In this document: positions 54,709 through 63,579 of the stretch, piece after piece
Layout: each line of letters begins with the position of its first letter
How positions within the stretch are numbered: the first letter of the stretch is position 1
Origin: Oligoflexia bacterium
GTDB taxonomy: Bacteria > Bdellovibrionota > Bacteriovoracia > Bacteriovoracales > Bacteriovoracaceae
Assembly: GCA_024229115.1 (NCBI GenBank)
Contig: JAAEST010000033.1
Coordinates: 124,001 to 188,000, forward strand
Direction: 5' to 3'
Length of the DNA: 64,000 bases
The notes under the pieces: model-generated
What the model saw: the letters and a program-made list of their open reading frames with translations, nothing else
Told to the model about the DNA's origin: nothing
Databases searched by the model: none
Position numbers and translations under genes: made by a program

Positions 54709-55680
54709 ATGTTAATTCAAGATCAACATTATAAAAACAAATCGATAATGGTTTCAGTACTTGGAGCCCCAAATGTAGGAAAGAGTTCATTAATTAATTA
54801 CTTATTAGGAATGGATCTCTCTGTCGTTACGAATAAGCCTCAAACAACAAGAAATAGGTTTCATTGTATTCTTACAGTGGATCACACAGAGATTATTTTA
54901 GTCGATACTCCGGGACTCCATAGATCAAATCAAGAGTTAAATAAAAGACTTAATCAACAGGCGAGAGAAGGGACTGAAGGAGCTGATTTAAATCTTCTGC
55001 TCATCGATTTAACAGCACCAATTCTCAAGCAAATAACAGACTTCAAATCTTTATTCGAAGAAGAACTTGGGCCAACAATTCTTGTTTTCACAAAATCAGA
55101 TTTGATTAAAGATCTAGAGAACCTTCCTTTAGATGAAGTATTCGAGAAAGCAAAAGAAGTTATTCCTTCGCTGACTAAGTATTATACGATTTCATCAAAA
55201 GAAGGTTCTGATGTTCACCTTTTAACAGGTGAAATTTGTGACCGTGCTGAGCCAGGTAAGCACTTATACCCAGATGGTTCCGTCTCAAATAAGAACATGA
55301 GATTCTTTGCTACTGAATATATTCGTGAACAAGCTTTTCAACTTCTTAAAGATGAAATTCCTTATGAAGTAGCTGTTCTTATCGATGAGTACAAAGACTT
55401 TGAAGCAAATGAGCAAAAGAAAGCAGCTTCTCATATTAGTGCTTCAATTCTAGTGAATCGTCCTTCTCAAAGGGCCATTGTTATTGGTTCAAAGGGATCG
55501 ATGATTAAAGAAATTGGTACTCGTTCAAGAAAGAAAATTGAAAGTATGACTGGTGGAGATGTTCACCTTAACCTTCACGTTAAGGTTTCTCCAAAATGGT
55601 TTAAGAATAACTTTGTATTAGAAGAATTAGGTCTTCCAAGAGCTAAAGATTCTAATCGTGTATGGCGTGCTAAGAACTAA
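54709..55680 (+). CDS. era: GTPase Era
   Basis: Ribosome-assembly GTPase that binds 16S rRNA. G1 GAPNVGKSS (residues 19-27), G2 with QTTRNR, G3 DTPG, G4 TKSD (a Thr in place of the usual Asn of NKxD), and a C-terminal KH domain with VIGSKGSMIKEIGTRSRKKIE. 323 residues, typical. It lies between rnc and der, 11 bp from der. Confidence 0.96.
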   Translation: MLIQDQHYKNKSIMVSVLGAPNVGKSSLINYLLGMDLSVVTNKPQTTRNRFHCILTVDHTEIILVDTPGLHRSNQELNKRLNQQAREGTEGADLNLLLIDLTAPILKQITDFKSLFEEELGPTILVFTKSDLIKDLENLPLDEVFEKAKEVIPSLTKYYTISSKEGSDVHLLTGEICDRAEPGKHLYPDGSVSNKNMRFFATEYIREQAFQLLKDEIPYEVAVLIDEYKDFEANEQKKAASHISASILVNRPSQRAIVIGSKGSMIKEIGTRSRKKIESMTGGDVHLNLHVKVSPKWFKNNFVLEELGLPRAKDSNRVWRAKN

Positions 55681-55691
55681 GAGAGATTAAT

Positions 55692-57566
55692 ATGAAAAAG
55701 AGAAATTTAGTTGTTTCCTTAATTGGAAGGCCGAATGTTGGAAAGAGTAGTATTTTCAACTCTCTCATGAAAAAGCAATACAAGGCCATAACTCATGATA
55801 TGCCAGGTGTAACGAGAGATCGTCACTATGGTATTGCAAAGATTGATGAACTAAGAGGTATTGAAGCTCAAGATGTTATTCTTGTTGATACTGGTGGTTT
55901 TTATCCAAAACAAGTTGATGAGAATAGTGGAAGTGAGACTGAAAATAGAGCTAACCACTTTTTTAATATCATGACGACTCATGCTCAAATGGCCATTGAA
56001 GAAAGTGATCTTGTTCTCTTCGTTGTTGATGTAAGAGAAGGTGCTCTTCCATTTGATGAATCCATTTGTAATTTCATCAGGTCGAAGAAGAAGGAATTCT
56101 GGCTTGTCGTTAATAAATATGATTCTGATAAACAAGAAGGTCAGGAGATTGATTTCTATTCTTTAGGAATAAATTCTGATGAAATGATTATCGCAAGTGC
56201 AGCCCATGGGCTTGGAATGGCAACTCTTAGAGAGAAAATCCAGCAGAAGGCCGCTGATTTTGCCCAAGGAAAAGCAGAAGCTCCAAATCTACAAAAAGGT
56301 GTTACTCCGAGAGAGGAAGTCGTCGGTAGGTTAGCTTTAATTGGTGCTCCTAACGCCGGTAAATCAACGCTTTTAAATAAGCTTATCGGTGCTCAAAGAG
56401 CTCTCGTTTCAAATATTCCTGGAACAACAGTTGATCCGATTGAAGGTTACTTTGATCTTTATTTTGGTCATTATGCCAATGAATTAGATAAAGAAGTTCA
56501 AATCTCTAGAGATGATAGAATTCTCTATGAGCAGTATGAAGAGTTTAGAAAGAATAATGCTGACTTCTTTGAGAAAATGCTCTCATCTTATGAATTTGAA
56601 GAAGACCATATTGATGAAGAAGATTATCTTATGGAAGGGGGAGACCCTCGTGAACTTCTAGCTCAGCAAGAACTTGAGGAACAAGCTTTCGAAAAAGAAG
56701 ATCTTTCTGAATTAGAGTTATCGGAAGAAGAAAATAATGAAATTGAAAGTCGTCTTATGGAGCAGGCCTTCGACTCTGAGCTCGTTTCAGAGACGGAAGC
56801 TTCAGAGAATGATGATACCGAGCAGTTTTCATCTCAAGGTCAGAACTTTTGGCGCTCTCTTCACATTGTGGATACAGCCGGAATTCGTCGTAAGAAAGCA
56901 ATTGATGATTTTGTCGAGTCTCAATCAGTTTATCGTTCATTAAGAAGTATTACCGAATCAGATGTTGTTATCTTTATGGTTGATGCCACTAAGGGAATTG
57001 GACATCAAGATAGAAGGCTTTTAGATATTGCTCTTGAAAAAGGGAAGTCTGTGATTGTGGCCCTTAATAAAATGGACCTCATGAGAGAGAAGCTTAAGAC
57101 TGATCAAGATCGAAAAGAATGGATCGCAGATCTTCGTGATGATGTTCCTTGGATTAACTTCTGTGATCTTCTTCCTATTTCGGCCAAGTATAACAAAGGT
57201 CTTAATCGTTTAAAGAAGACTATCATTAAGACAGTAATGATTCGTCGTCGTGCCATTCCTACTAGTGAACTCAATAGAACGATATTTGATCTGATTGAAA
57301 GAAACCCTGTTGTGGTACAGAAGTCAGGTGGTCGTCGTTTAAGAGTGAAGTATACGTCGATGGTAAAAAGTAATCCTCCAACATTTCTTCTTTTTTCAAA
57401 TAGAAGTAAGGGGATTCCAGAGCATTATAAACGTTATCTAAGAAATAATATTCGTAATCAGTTTAAGTTAGATAATACACCTGTTCATATTATTTTTAGA
57501 ACGGGGACTGATCTTGCGAAGAGAATGAAGAAGATAGGAAGTCGAACGACAACGACTACCAATTGA
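55692..57566 (+). CDS. der: GTPase Der (EngA) with a large insertion in the second G domain
   Basis: Ribosome-biogenesis GTPase with two G domains and a KH-like C-terminus. First G1 GRPNVGKSS (12-20); second G1 GAPNAGKST (218-226), with G2 GTTVDP, G3 DTAGIRRK (D393) and G4 NKMD. Usual Der is about 440-490 residues; this one is 624, because about 130 acidic residues (about 258-388) sit between the second switch I and DTAG. The insert is rich in Glu and Asp and predicted helical. The C-terminal region ends with a KH domain and RTTTTTN. It overlaps a convergent gene by 11 bp. Confidence 0.94.
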   Translation: MKKRNLVVSLIGRPNVGKSSIFNSLMKKQYKAITHDMPGVTRDRHYGIAKIDELRGIEAQDVILVDTGGFYPKQVDENSGSETENRANHFFNIMTTHAQMAIEESDLVLFVVDVREGALPFDESICNFIRSKKKEFWLVVNKYDSDKQEGQEIDFYSLGINSDEMIIASAAHGLGMATLREKIQQKAADFAQGKAEAPNLQKGVTPREEVVGRLALIGAPNAGKSTLLNKLIGAQRALVSNIPGTTVDPIEGYFDLYFGHYANELDKEVQISRDDRILYEQYEEFRKNNADFFEKMLSSYEFEEDHIDEEDYLMEGGDPRELLAQQELEEQAFEKEDLSELELSEEENNEIESRLMEQAFDSELVSETEASENDDTEQFSSQGQNFWRSLHIVDTAGIRRKKAIDDFVESQSVYRSLRSITESDVVIFMVDATKGIGHQDRRLLDIALEKGKSVIVALNKMDLMREKLKTDQDRKEWIADLRDDVPWINFCDLLPISAKYNKGLNRLKKTIIKTVMIRRRAIPTSELNRTIFDLIERNPVVVQKSGGRRLRVKYTSMVKSNPPTFLLFSNRSKGIPEHYKRYLRNNIRNQFKLDNTPVHIIFRTGTDLAKRMKKIGSRTTTTTN

Positions 57567-58320
57567 TAACATAACTGACCATTGTGGTATAAACATTACC
57601 AGTAAGGTCTTCGAACCCAAATCCATTGTCTGTGATAGCACGATATTTTTGGGTGTATTTATCATGAAAAGCAACACTATGATAAAGGAGTTCTAGTCCA
57701 ATATAGGACTCCTTTATTTTCACTGGGAACTCAAGTCCACCACCTAGACCTAGTCCAAGACCACCACCTGAATCGTTGGGAACACGTCCTTCCTGATCTC
57801 TAAATTTATTAGTTAAGTACCAATACTCAAGCCTTAAAGTTAAATAAGGGTTGGCATAGGTGATTGCTGTTCCAAGATCACTGGTGTCTATATAGTAGCG
57901 AGTTGAGAAATAAACACGAATGATATTTACATCCACAAGTCCAGGTGCTTGATCCCTAAAACCATTAACTGTTTCATCGACAAAGAAATGGTGTTTTGAA
58001 AATTCCATTCCCATTCCAAAAGTTGTTTGGAAATCCATGAAGTAATTGATTCCGATTCCATAGCTAGGAGGATCGTCATCGTAGGCCTTCCCTCTATTTC
58101 CATCAAAGCTAGTTAAACCCAGACTTAGTTGTAAGGAAAAAAAGCGACCATAGCGAAAGAATCGTTCATCTTCCATCATTTGAGTTGAATCAAGATCTTC
58201 ATTGAAATCGTTGAAGATATCTCCACCAATATTTAAATCATCTTCATTAATATTGACGTCACCAACTTGAGCGAAAGCGATCAGGGGAGTGAATAGAATT
58301 ATTAAAAATATTTTCTTCAT
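57556..58320 (-). CDS. Outer-membrane beta-barrel-like protein
   Basis: Signal peptide (1-18, ending AFAQ), then an acidic linker, then repeated beta strands (RFFSLQLSLGLTSF, YGIGINYFMDFQTTFGMGMEF, LRLEYWYLTNKF, GGGLGLGLGGGLEFPV) ending TTMVSYVINW, a plausible barrel terminus with an aromatic final residue. No enzymatic motif. Relatives have been linked to motility-associated outer-membrane proteins in predatory bacteria, but this cannot be shown here. It is followed on the minus strand after 3 bp by another barrel-like gene upstream. Confidence 0.8.
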   Translation of the reverse strand: MKKIFLIILFTPLIAFAQVGDVNINEDDLNIGGDIFNDFNEDLDSTQMMEDERFFRYGRFFSLQLSLGLTSFDGNRGKAYDDDPPSYGIGINYFMDFQTTFGMGMEFSKHHFFVDETVNGFRDQAPGLVDVNIIRVYFSTRYYIDTSDLGTAITYANPYLTLRLEYWYLTNKFRDQEGRVPNDSGGGLGLGLGGGLEFPVKIKESYIGLELLYHSVAFHDKYTQKYRAITDNGFGFEDLTGNVYTTMVSYVINW

Positions 58321-58323
58321 TAA

Positions 58324-58824
58324 TTATAAATAAAAGTGAATCGCCGAAACGATAAAACTATTTCCTGTAGTAGTTGCGCTAAATTCTTGAAGCTTATAAA
58401 AAGAACCACCAAATTCAAAACTAAAGCCGATACTTTGTAATCCTTGAAAGCTAAACTCGCTACCTAATGTAATGTCCGCTTGGAATCCACTTTGATCTCC
58501 AGCCGTCGTTTTCTTTGAGATTAGGGCTCCGAGTGCTGACACATAGAAGACAAGTTGTGGTTCTTCAAAAAGATTTCTAAAAACCTTTAGGCCAGCACCA
58601 TGACCACCATCGGTATCACTTGTGCTATAGGCCAAAAGACCGCTTAATGAAAAAGACTTGCTGCGTTGTAGCTTGAAGCTGATGGCCGGAATATCGACTT
58701 TTAATTGATTGGTAAACCCGACGCCCAGTCTTCCTCTTCTATCAACCGCTGAAGCATCGATGGAAAAGGCGATTAGAAGGATGGCAAATATTAAAGTTGA
58801 AAAGTTTTTAAATTTGCTTTGCAT
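58324..58824 (-). CDS. Small outer-membrane-like protein
   Basis: A 166-residue product with a signal peptide (about 1-26, SIDASAVD) and beta-strand periodicity throughout (FSLSGLLAYST, LVFYVSALGALI, ADITLGSEFSF, IGFSFEFGGSFY), ending in SAIHFYL, aromatic before the end. It has the size of an 8-strand barrel. It is coupled to the neighbouring barrel gene 3 bp downstream. Function unknown. Confidence 0.78.
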   Translation of the reverse strand: MQSKFKNFSTLIFAILLIAFSIDASAVDRRGRLGVGFTNQLKVDIPAISFKLQRSKSFSLSGLLAYSTSDTDGGHGAGLKVFRNLFEEPQLVFYVSALGALISKKTTAGDQSGFQADITLGSEFSFQGLQSIGFSFEFGGSFYKLQEFSATTTGNSFIVSAIHFYL

Positions 58825-58886
58825 TATTTAGGCCCTTTTTTGCTAAAAAAAATTATATAGTTTTATTTTAAATGCACACCGTATTT

Positions 58887-58916
58887 TTGACAACTTAGAG
58901 GGGGTTTTTCTAAAAT
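58887..58916 (+). promoter_or_regulatory. Sigma70 promoter for yfgM-bamB
   Basis: TTGACA (58887-58892), 18 bases, TAAAAT (58911-58916). The -35 is perfect and the -10 matches 5 of 6. The start of transcription should be about 58923, 50 bp before the ATG at 58973. Confidence 0.7.
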
Positions 58917-58972
58917 AACTCATTCAATTTTATTAGTATAAAGATATAAATAAATATTAAGGAAAGACATTT

Positions 58973-59662
58973 ATGACCACGACAACTTCAACGAATAATT
59001 CTTCAAACGTTCCTTCTGCTTCTGTAGATGAGGCCCTTAATCAAACGGAACTAGGTGGTTGGATTGCTCAAAATAAGAATCTCTTTATTGGTTTAGTAGT
59101 AGCGGCAATCGTTGGTGTCGTTGCTTTTGGTGTTTCAAATCATTTAACATCAAAGAAGAATAATGAGTTTGCAAATCTCGTTTATGATTTTGAAACTACA
59201 AAATTAGATCAATATAACTCTGGAAACCTAAGCGCTAAAGAATTAGTTGATAGCTGGAATACATTACCAAATGATATTTTAGGTTTTGGGACTCATGCTG
59301 CTGTAGAATTAACGATTGTTGAGACTCTTATTGGTAAAGGTGAGACAGATCTTGCTCTTGGCCTTTTAGAGAAGACTGCTCCTCATATTAAAAATAATTA
59401 CTTAACTTATTTCTATAACACTCATTTAGCATCAATTTATGAAGACAAAGGTGAAACAGATAAGGCCATTGATCTTCTTAAGAAATTAATAAGTTCAAAT
59501 TCAAAGTTTTTAGAAGGAAAACTTTATGTTGATCTAGGAAGGCTTCACTTAGCAAAGGGTGAAAATGATCTTGCGAAGTCTAACTTTCAGTATGTCATCG
59601 ACAATGTGAAAGATGCTGAGTTCAAGAGAATTGCAACTCTTTATTTATCGGATCTACAATAA
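58973..59662 (+). CDS. YfgM-like tetratricopeptide membrane protein
   Basis: A single membrane helix (about residues 34-56, LFIGLVVAAIVGVVAFGV) after a cytoplasmic Thr/Ser-rich tail, then a periplasmic part with TPR-like helices (LALGLLEKTAPHI, HLASIYEDKGETDKAIDLLKKLI, LGRLHLAKGENDLAKSNFQYVI). The order der, yfgM-like, bamB recalls the E. coli yfgM-bamB-der group, where YfgM helps periplasmic chaperone traffic. Its stop overlaps the bamB ATG (TAATG). Confidence 0.85.
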   Translation: MTTTTSTNNSSNVPSASVDEALNQTELGGWIAQNKNLFIGLVVAAIVGVVAFGVSNHLTSKKNNEFANLVYDFETTKLDQYNSGNLSAKELVDSWNTLPNDILGFGTHAAVELTIVETLIGKGETDLALGLLEKTAPHIKNNYLTYFYNTHLASIYEDKGETDKAIDLLKKLISSNSKFLEGKLYVDLGRLHLAKGENDLAKSNFQYVIDNVKDAEFKRIATLYLSDLQ

Positions 59663-60786
59663 TGATTAAAAACATTCTTATTTTGTTAGCGGCTTTCAGT
59701 TTCGTTAGCTGCTCTACATTTAATCAAAAACTTAAGAATATGGGAGTAACTGCTCCTGATAAAAAAGAGAAGGACTTCCATGTGGCCTGGGCAAAGAATC
59801 TCGACCCAGAGTACTTTACAGGTAACCTTCCTGTTGGTCTCCAGTCACCACTTATTCATGATGGCCTCGTTTATATTGGTAAGAACTCAGGTATGATGAA
59901 TGCTTTTGATCTTGAGAATGGAAGACTCGTTTGGCAAGAGAAAGATAATGGTGCCTATCACGATCGTCCTGTTATTTATGAAGGAAAGCTTATCTATGGA
60001 ACTGTAGAGGGTAGGCTCTATGCTCGCGATTTAAAAACAGGGGAACTTAAGTATTCTGTTGATCTCGGCTCAGCGATCGAAGCTCAAGGAAGTTTGTATC
60101 GTGGAAGAATCTTTCTCCATACTCGAAATCATAAACTATATTCTTTAGATGCAGCCACGGGGAAAATCCTTTGGGCCTATAAAAGATCTATTCCTTTCAT
60201 TACAACACTTCAAAGAGCATCTAAGCCTATTGTTTATCGTAATCGCTCAATTATTGGTTTTGCTGATGGAAATGTTTGTGCTTTCAACTATGAAAATGGT
60301 GTTCTTCTTTGGGAAAGCAAAATTGTTAATGCCAAGAGATTTGTAGATGTGGATGCCAAGCCAATTGCTTTCAATAAGAGAATCGTTATTGGTAGTTTAG
60401 CCGGACCACTGACCGTATTAAATCCTACGAATGGTCTTATTTTAAGAAAGATTCCTTATAGTGTTGGTCGTGGGTTGAAGTTCTATAAAGGAAAACTACT
60501 CGCTGGAACTACAAATGGTGAACTACTTCTTATCAATAAATCATTCAAGGTAGAAAAGAAGTTTAAAGTCTCTGACTTTGGAATCACTTCCTTCGTTAAA
60601 TGGAAAGGAAGTCTTGCCGTTGCTACTGTTGGTGGAGAAGTAATTCTTTTAAATAGAGACACATTTGAAAAAGAAAGTTACAAGCATCTTGGACATGCTA
60701 ATAGTGCTGTCTTTGGAGAGTTACAGGCACTTGAAGATAATCTTGCAGTCTTCTCAAGCCGTAATCGACTTTACCTGCTGAATTAG
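59662..60786 (+). CDS. bamB: Outer-membrane assembly lipoprotein BamB
   Basis: Lipoprotein (lipobox FVSC, C17) followed by a beta-propeller of PQQ-like repeats: GLVYIGKNSGMMNAFDLENGRLVWQ, KLIYGTVEGRLYARDLKTGEL, RIFLHTRNHKLYSLDAATGKILWAY and others. BamB aids barrel folding with BamA. The position after the YfgM-like gene is as in Gammaproteobacteria. The stop lies inside a perfect inverted repeat (see 60777-60802). Confidence 0.92.
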   Translation: MIKNILILLAAFSFVSCSTFNQKLKNMGVTAPDKKEKDFHVAWAKNLDPEYFTGNLPVGLQSPLIHDGLVYIGKNSGMMNAFDLENGRLVWQEKDNGAYHDRPVIYEGKLIYGTVEGRLYARDLKTGELKYSVDLGSAIEAQGSLYRGRIFLHTRNHKLYSLDAATGKILWAYKRSIPFITTLQRASKPIVYRNRSIIGFADGNVCAFNYENGVLLWESKIVNAKRFVDVDAKPIAFNKRIVIGSLAGPLTVLNPTNGLILRKIPYSVGRGLKFYKGKLLAGTTNGELLLINKSFKVEKKFKVSDFGITSFVKWKGSLAVATVGGEVILLNRDTFEKESYKHLGHANSAVFGELQALEDNLAVFSSRNRLYLLN

Positions 60787-60802
60787 TAGATACTAATTCA
60801 GC
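60777..60802. repeat. Perfect 12-bp inverted repeat across the bamB stop
   Basis: GCTGAATTAGTA (60777-60788), central GA, TACTAATTCAGC (60791-60802). It includes the bamB stop codon and abuts the 3' end of the convergent lipoprotein gene. No T tract is next to it on either strand, so it is either a factor-dependent bidirectional terminator or a protein-binding site. Confidence 0.75.
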
Positions 60803-61690
60803 TTAGTAAGACTCTTGAATATAATCATAGGCCCAGTTGGCCTTCATTCTAGAACTAATTGCTTTTGAATAATCCACTTGCTTAATAGCACTCGCAGGAA
60901 AACGTGAGCTGTTAATGTGAGCGTTCTTTAGACTTTTCATTAGAGCAATATTACTAAAAACAGTGACTTTAAAGAATTTCTTAAGACTCTCTTTTCCAGG
61001 TGTGAATTTATGAGCATCTTTGTTAACTGCAGTAATCATATTTTCAAAGATATAGTAATTTTCTGAAGTCCCAGTATCACAAAGCTCATAGATTTCATCG
61101 TAAGTTTTCTTAATATGAATTCGAAGCGCTTTAGTGATTACGGCATTTGTCTTTTCATGAGTAAGGTTCTTCGTATTTCTAAGAATATCAACGACTCTTG
61201 GGGAAGTTGAGTCAGCAGTCATTGGTAGACTTAGCTCTGGATAATTCTTAACTTCCTCTTCTGAAAAGTTTGTGTATCTATTTCTAAAGTTTGAATTTGT
61301 AAACGGATTCTTGCTGGCAACTTCTTTATGGTTAAGCAAAGTTGTATGAAAGTTAGGACAAATATTTACTTCAGGAGCATACGCTTGCGTTAAAAAAGTT
61401 TTCATTGAATTATATTGTCCAAGCAGTCCTAAAAAATATAGTTTCTTATTCGAACGAGGAATATCAAAGTTTAATTCATCGCCAGCAGAAGCAGGACCTC
61501 TTTTGGTTACTTTTAATTTGTTGTAATCAAAATCAGGAAGAACATAGTTAGGAACCTTATTCTTGTTAATATCTTGCGAACTAAATCTCGCCATCTTACT
61601 CTCAAAGCTTTCTGGCCTTTTGTAGTTTGAGCTACAGCTAGCTACACCTAAGAGAAGAGTTGAAATTACTAGAAAATTAACTTTTTTCAT
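60803..61690 (-). CDS. Lipoprotein of unknown function
   Basis: Lipobox GVASC (C19) after MKKVNFLVISTLLL. The ATG at 61690 has GGAGG five bases upstream; the frame could reach an ATG at 61702, but that codon overlaps the Shine-Dalgarno. The mature 275 residues hold no known motif and a few scattered Cys (NICPNFH, YELCDTGTS). Basic and Ser-rich, and mostly helical in the second half. Not recognised. Confidence 0.78.
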   Translation of the reverse strand: MKKVNFLVISTLLLGVASCSSNYKRPESFESKMARFSSQDINKNKVPNYVLPDFDYNKLKVTKRGPASAGDELNFDIPRSNKKLYFLGLLGQYNSMKTFLTQAYAPEVNICPNFHTTLLNHKEVASKNPFTNSNFRNRYTNFSEEEVKNYPELSLPMTADSTSPRVVDILRNTKNLTHEKTNAVITKALRIHIKKTYDEIYELCDTGTSENYYIFENMITAVNKDAHKFTPGKESLKKFFKVTVFSNIALMKSLKNAHINSSRFPASAIKQVDYSKAISSRMKANWAYDYIQESY

Positions 61691-61752
61691 ATAAGCCTCC
61701 ATACAAGAAGCTTATCGGTATCTAAGCAGTTAATTTAAGGTATTAATCGATA

Positions 61753-63147
61753 TTAAAGTGAATCAGAAAAAAGTTCTTCTATCGCCCCATCAGCATTGAG
61801 GTTTCGACTATTTGGTCTCATTATCCCATCTAAATGGTCCGATTTTTGAGGGTAGAGTTTACGTGCTTGGTTGATTAATTTGGTCGGAATAGTCGCTGTT
61901 CTGAGATTTCTTGCAATATAGAGGGCCCTCTTAGAATTAATAATACCGTGAAGGACTTTTTCATGAGGATAAGAAGAAGAGGTGATAATTCTTTTTATTA
62001 AAGTAGGTGAATAGCTCTTCATTTTTATTTCATTCATAATCTTTGCAGCAAGATTGGCAACATATGGTGCTGCTTGGGAAGTACCATTGATTTGAAATTT
62101 CCCAAAGTCTGGAACAGAGCTGACAATGGCAAAGCCTGGAGCAAGTACATCGACGCTCTTTTTCCCAAAATTTGAAAAGTAAGCCAAGTCATTATCAAAG
62201 TCATGAGCACCGACAGAGATGAGGTTAGAGCATCGAGCATTACTCGGATAATGAGGAAGCTCGTCATTATCAGACTTCTTATTACCAGCACTAAAAACAA
62301 AGAGCTGCTTAGGAAATTCTCGGCAAAGATCTTCTACGATTTCGACAAGACACTCTGAAAAATAAAGCCCTAGTTCTTCTTTTAAATTCTCAGGGATTTT
62401 TTCTTTGGGAAATTGTTCTTCATACCAATTCTCAACATTACCAAAAGTTGCCTTTGTTGATGTTCCAAAACTTCCATTGATTACTTTCGCGTGTGGTGCT
62501 GCATAGGTGATTGCAAGCTTTAGTTTAGACTTCTGCCAACGGGCATACTTGATAATAAACTTTTTAATGTGATTAAGCTTTGCTTGCCTTGTTCCACTCT
62601 TAAGAGGTGAAAATTCCGGCTCTAGAGCTGGACCACTTTTAGCATCGCCAAGATATACCAATGGCATAATTTTGATATCGCGATCAGGTGTATTATTAGG
62701 GTTTTTAGATGCACCAACAGCTACTCCAGCAACATGGGTCCCATGAATGAATCGACGAAAAATCTTCATTCGATCCATGAACTTTTCATCTTTTCTAATG
62801 TCTTTATACCAGGCCAACTCTTGCTCAGTAGCTTGCTCAAAAGTTCTTTTTGCCCTCACTTCATAATATTTCTTAAAGCGATAATCGAAAGTCCCTCTTT
62901 CATTTTCAAGGAAGATAGAATTATCCATCTTGATGAAATTCCAACCTTCTAAATCATCGGTATAACCATTTCTATCGTCGTCACGACGATTAAGCCTCTC
63001 TTGAGTGTTATTCCACATATTTGATCTAAGCCAAGGATGTTCGGAATCGACACCTGTATCTAAAAGAGCGATGGTAGTCTTTCCCATAACAGGGAGGAGC
63101 GAGATAATCGTAAAAAGGGCGATTAATTTAAGGTAAGTGTTGTGCAT
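61753..63147 (-). CDS. Secreted subtilisin-family (S8) serine protease without a prodomain
   Basis: Catalytic triad visible: D30 (LLDTGVD), H135 (HGTHVAG) and S357 (NGTSQAAPYVA), with FSAGN supplying the oxyanion residue. The signal peptide (about 1-22) runs directly into the catalytic domain; the usual 60-100-residue propeptide is missing. RRDDDRNGYTDDLEG resembles a calcium-binding loop common in bacterial subtilases. An insert of about 80 residues between Asp and His is rich in Lys and Arg. The C-terminal 70 residues are not part of the catalytic fold. Confidence 0.93.
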   Translation of the reverse strand: MHNTYLKLIALFTIISLLPVMGKTTIALLDTGVDSEHPWLRSNMWNNTQERLNRRDDDRNGYTDDLEGWNFIKMDNSIFLENERGTFDYRFKKYYEVRAKRTFEQATEQELAWYKDIRKDEKFMDRMKIFRRFIHGTHVAGVAVGASKNPNNTPDRDIKIMPLVYLGDAKSGPALEPEFSPLKSGTRQAKLNHIKKFIIKYARWQKSKLKLAITYAAPHAKVINGSFGTSTKATFGNVENWYEEQFPKEKIPENLKEELGLYFSECLVEIVEDLCREFPKQLFVFSAGNKKSDNDELPHYPSNARCSNLISVGAHDFDNDLAYFSNFGKKSVDVLAPGFAIVSSVPDFGKFQINGTSQAAPYVANLAAKIMNEIKMKSYSPTLIKRIITSSSYPHEKVLHGIINSKRALYIARNLRTATIPTKLINQARKLYPQKSDHLDGIMRPNSRNLNADGAIEELFSDSL

Positions 63148-63200
63148 GACTCACCTTAGCGGAAGCAGAATGAAAGTTTTAGGGACGAAGCGTTAAGTAC

Positions 63201-63566
63201 TTAATTATCCGAATATAAACAAGAGAGTCTTATCTTGTAGAGGAGATCTTTCTTTTCGTCATAGAGGTCAATGAGAATCTCTGAAGACTTCTTTGATGGA
63301 CCACAACTTAGTGGCGTCTTCATGGTGCCTAGCTTTTGAATACTGTAATTACAGAAAAGGTGCCTTACTTCAAAACCATTCTTTGACTCGATCTCACTGA
63401 CTTCACATCTCCATGATGTTTTAGGAAGAAATGGTTTAAATGACTCATTATTTATTGGATAGTTCTTCAGTTCAAATTCAGGATCAGTGACTTGTAAATT
63501 CCATTGGAAGCCTGCATGAATATTTGTAAAAAGAAGTAATGAGATTAAGAAGGTAATTATTTTCAT
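63201..63566 (-). CDS. Small secreted protein, unknown function
   Basis: Signal peptide about 1-19 from ATG 63566 (AGGACC upstream); the frame can be read from a start 12 codons further up, inside the carboxypeptidase gene end. The mature 100 residues contain four Cys (SWRCEVSE, HLFCNYS, LSCGPS, LSCLYS), likely two disulfides, and an immunoglobulin-like alternation of strands. Follows the M14 gene on the same strand. Confidence 0.75.
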   Translation of the reverse strand: MKIITFLISLLLFTNIHAGFQWNLQVTDPEFELKNYPINNESFKPFLPKTSWRCEVSEIESKNGFEVRHLFCNYSIQKLGTMKTPLSCGPSKKSSEILIDLYDEKKDLLYKIRLSCLYSDN

Positions 63567-63579
63567 GGTCCTAGTATAA

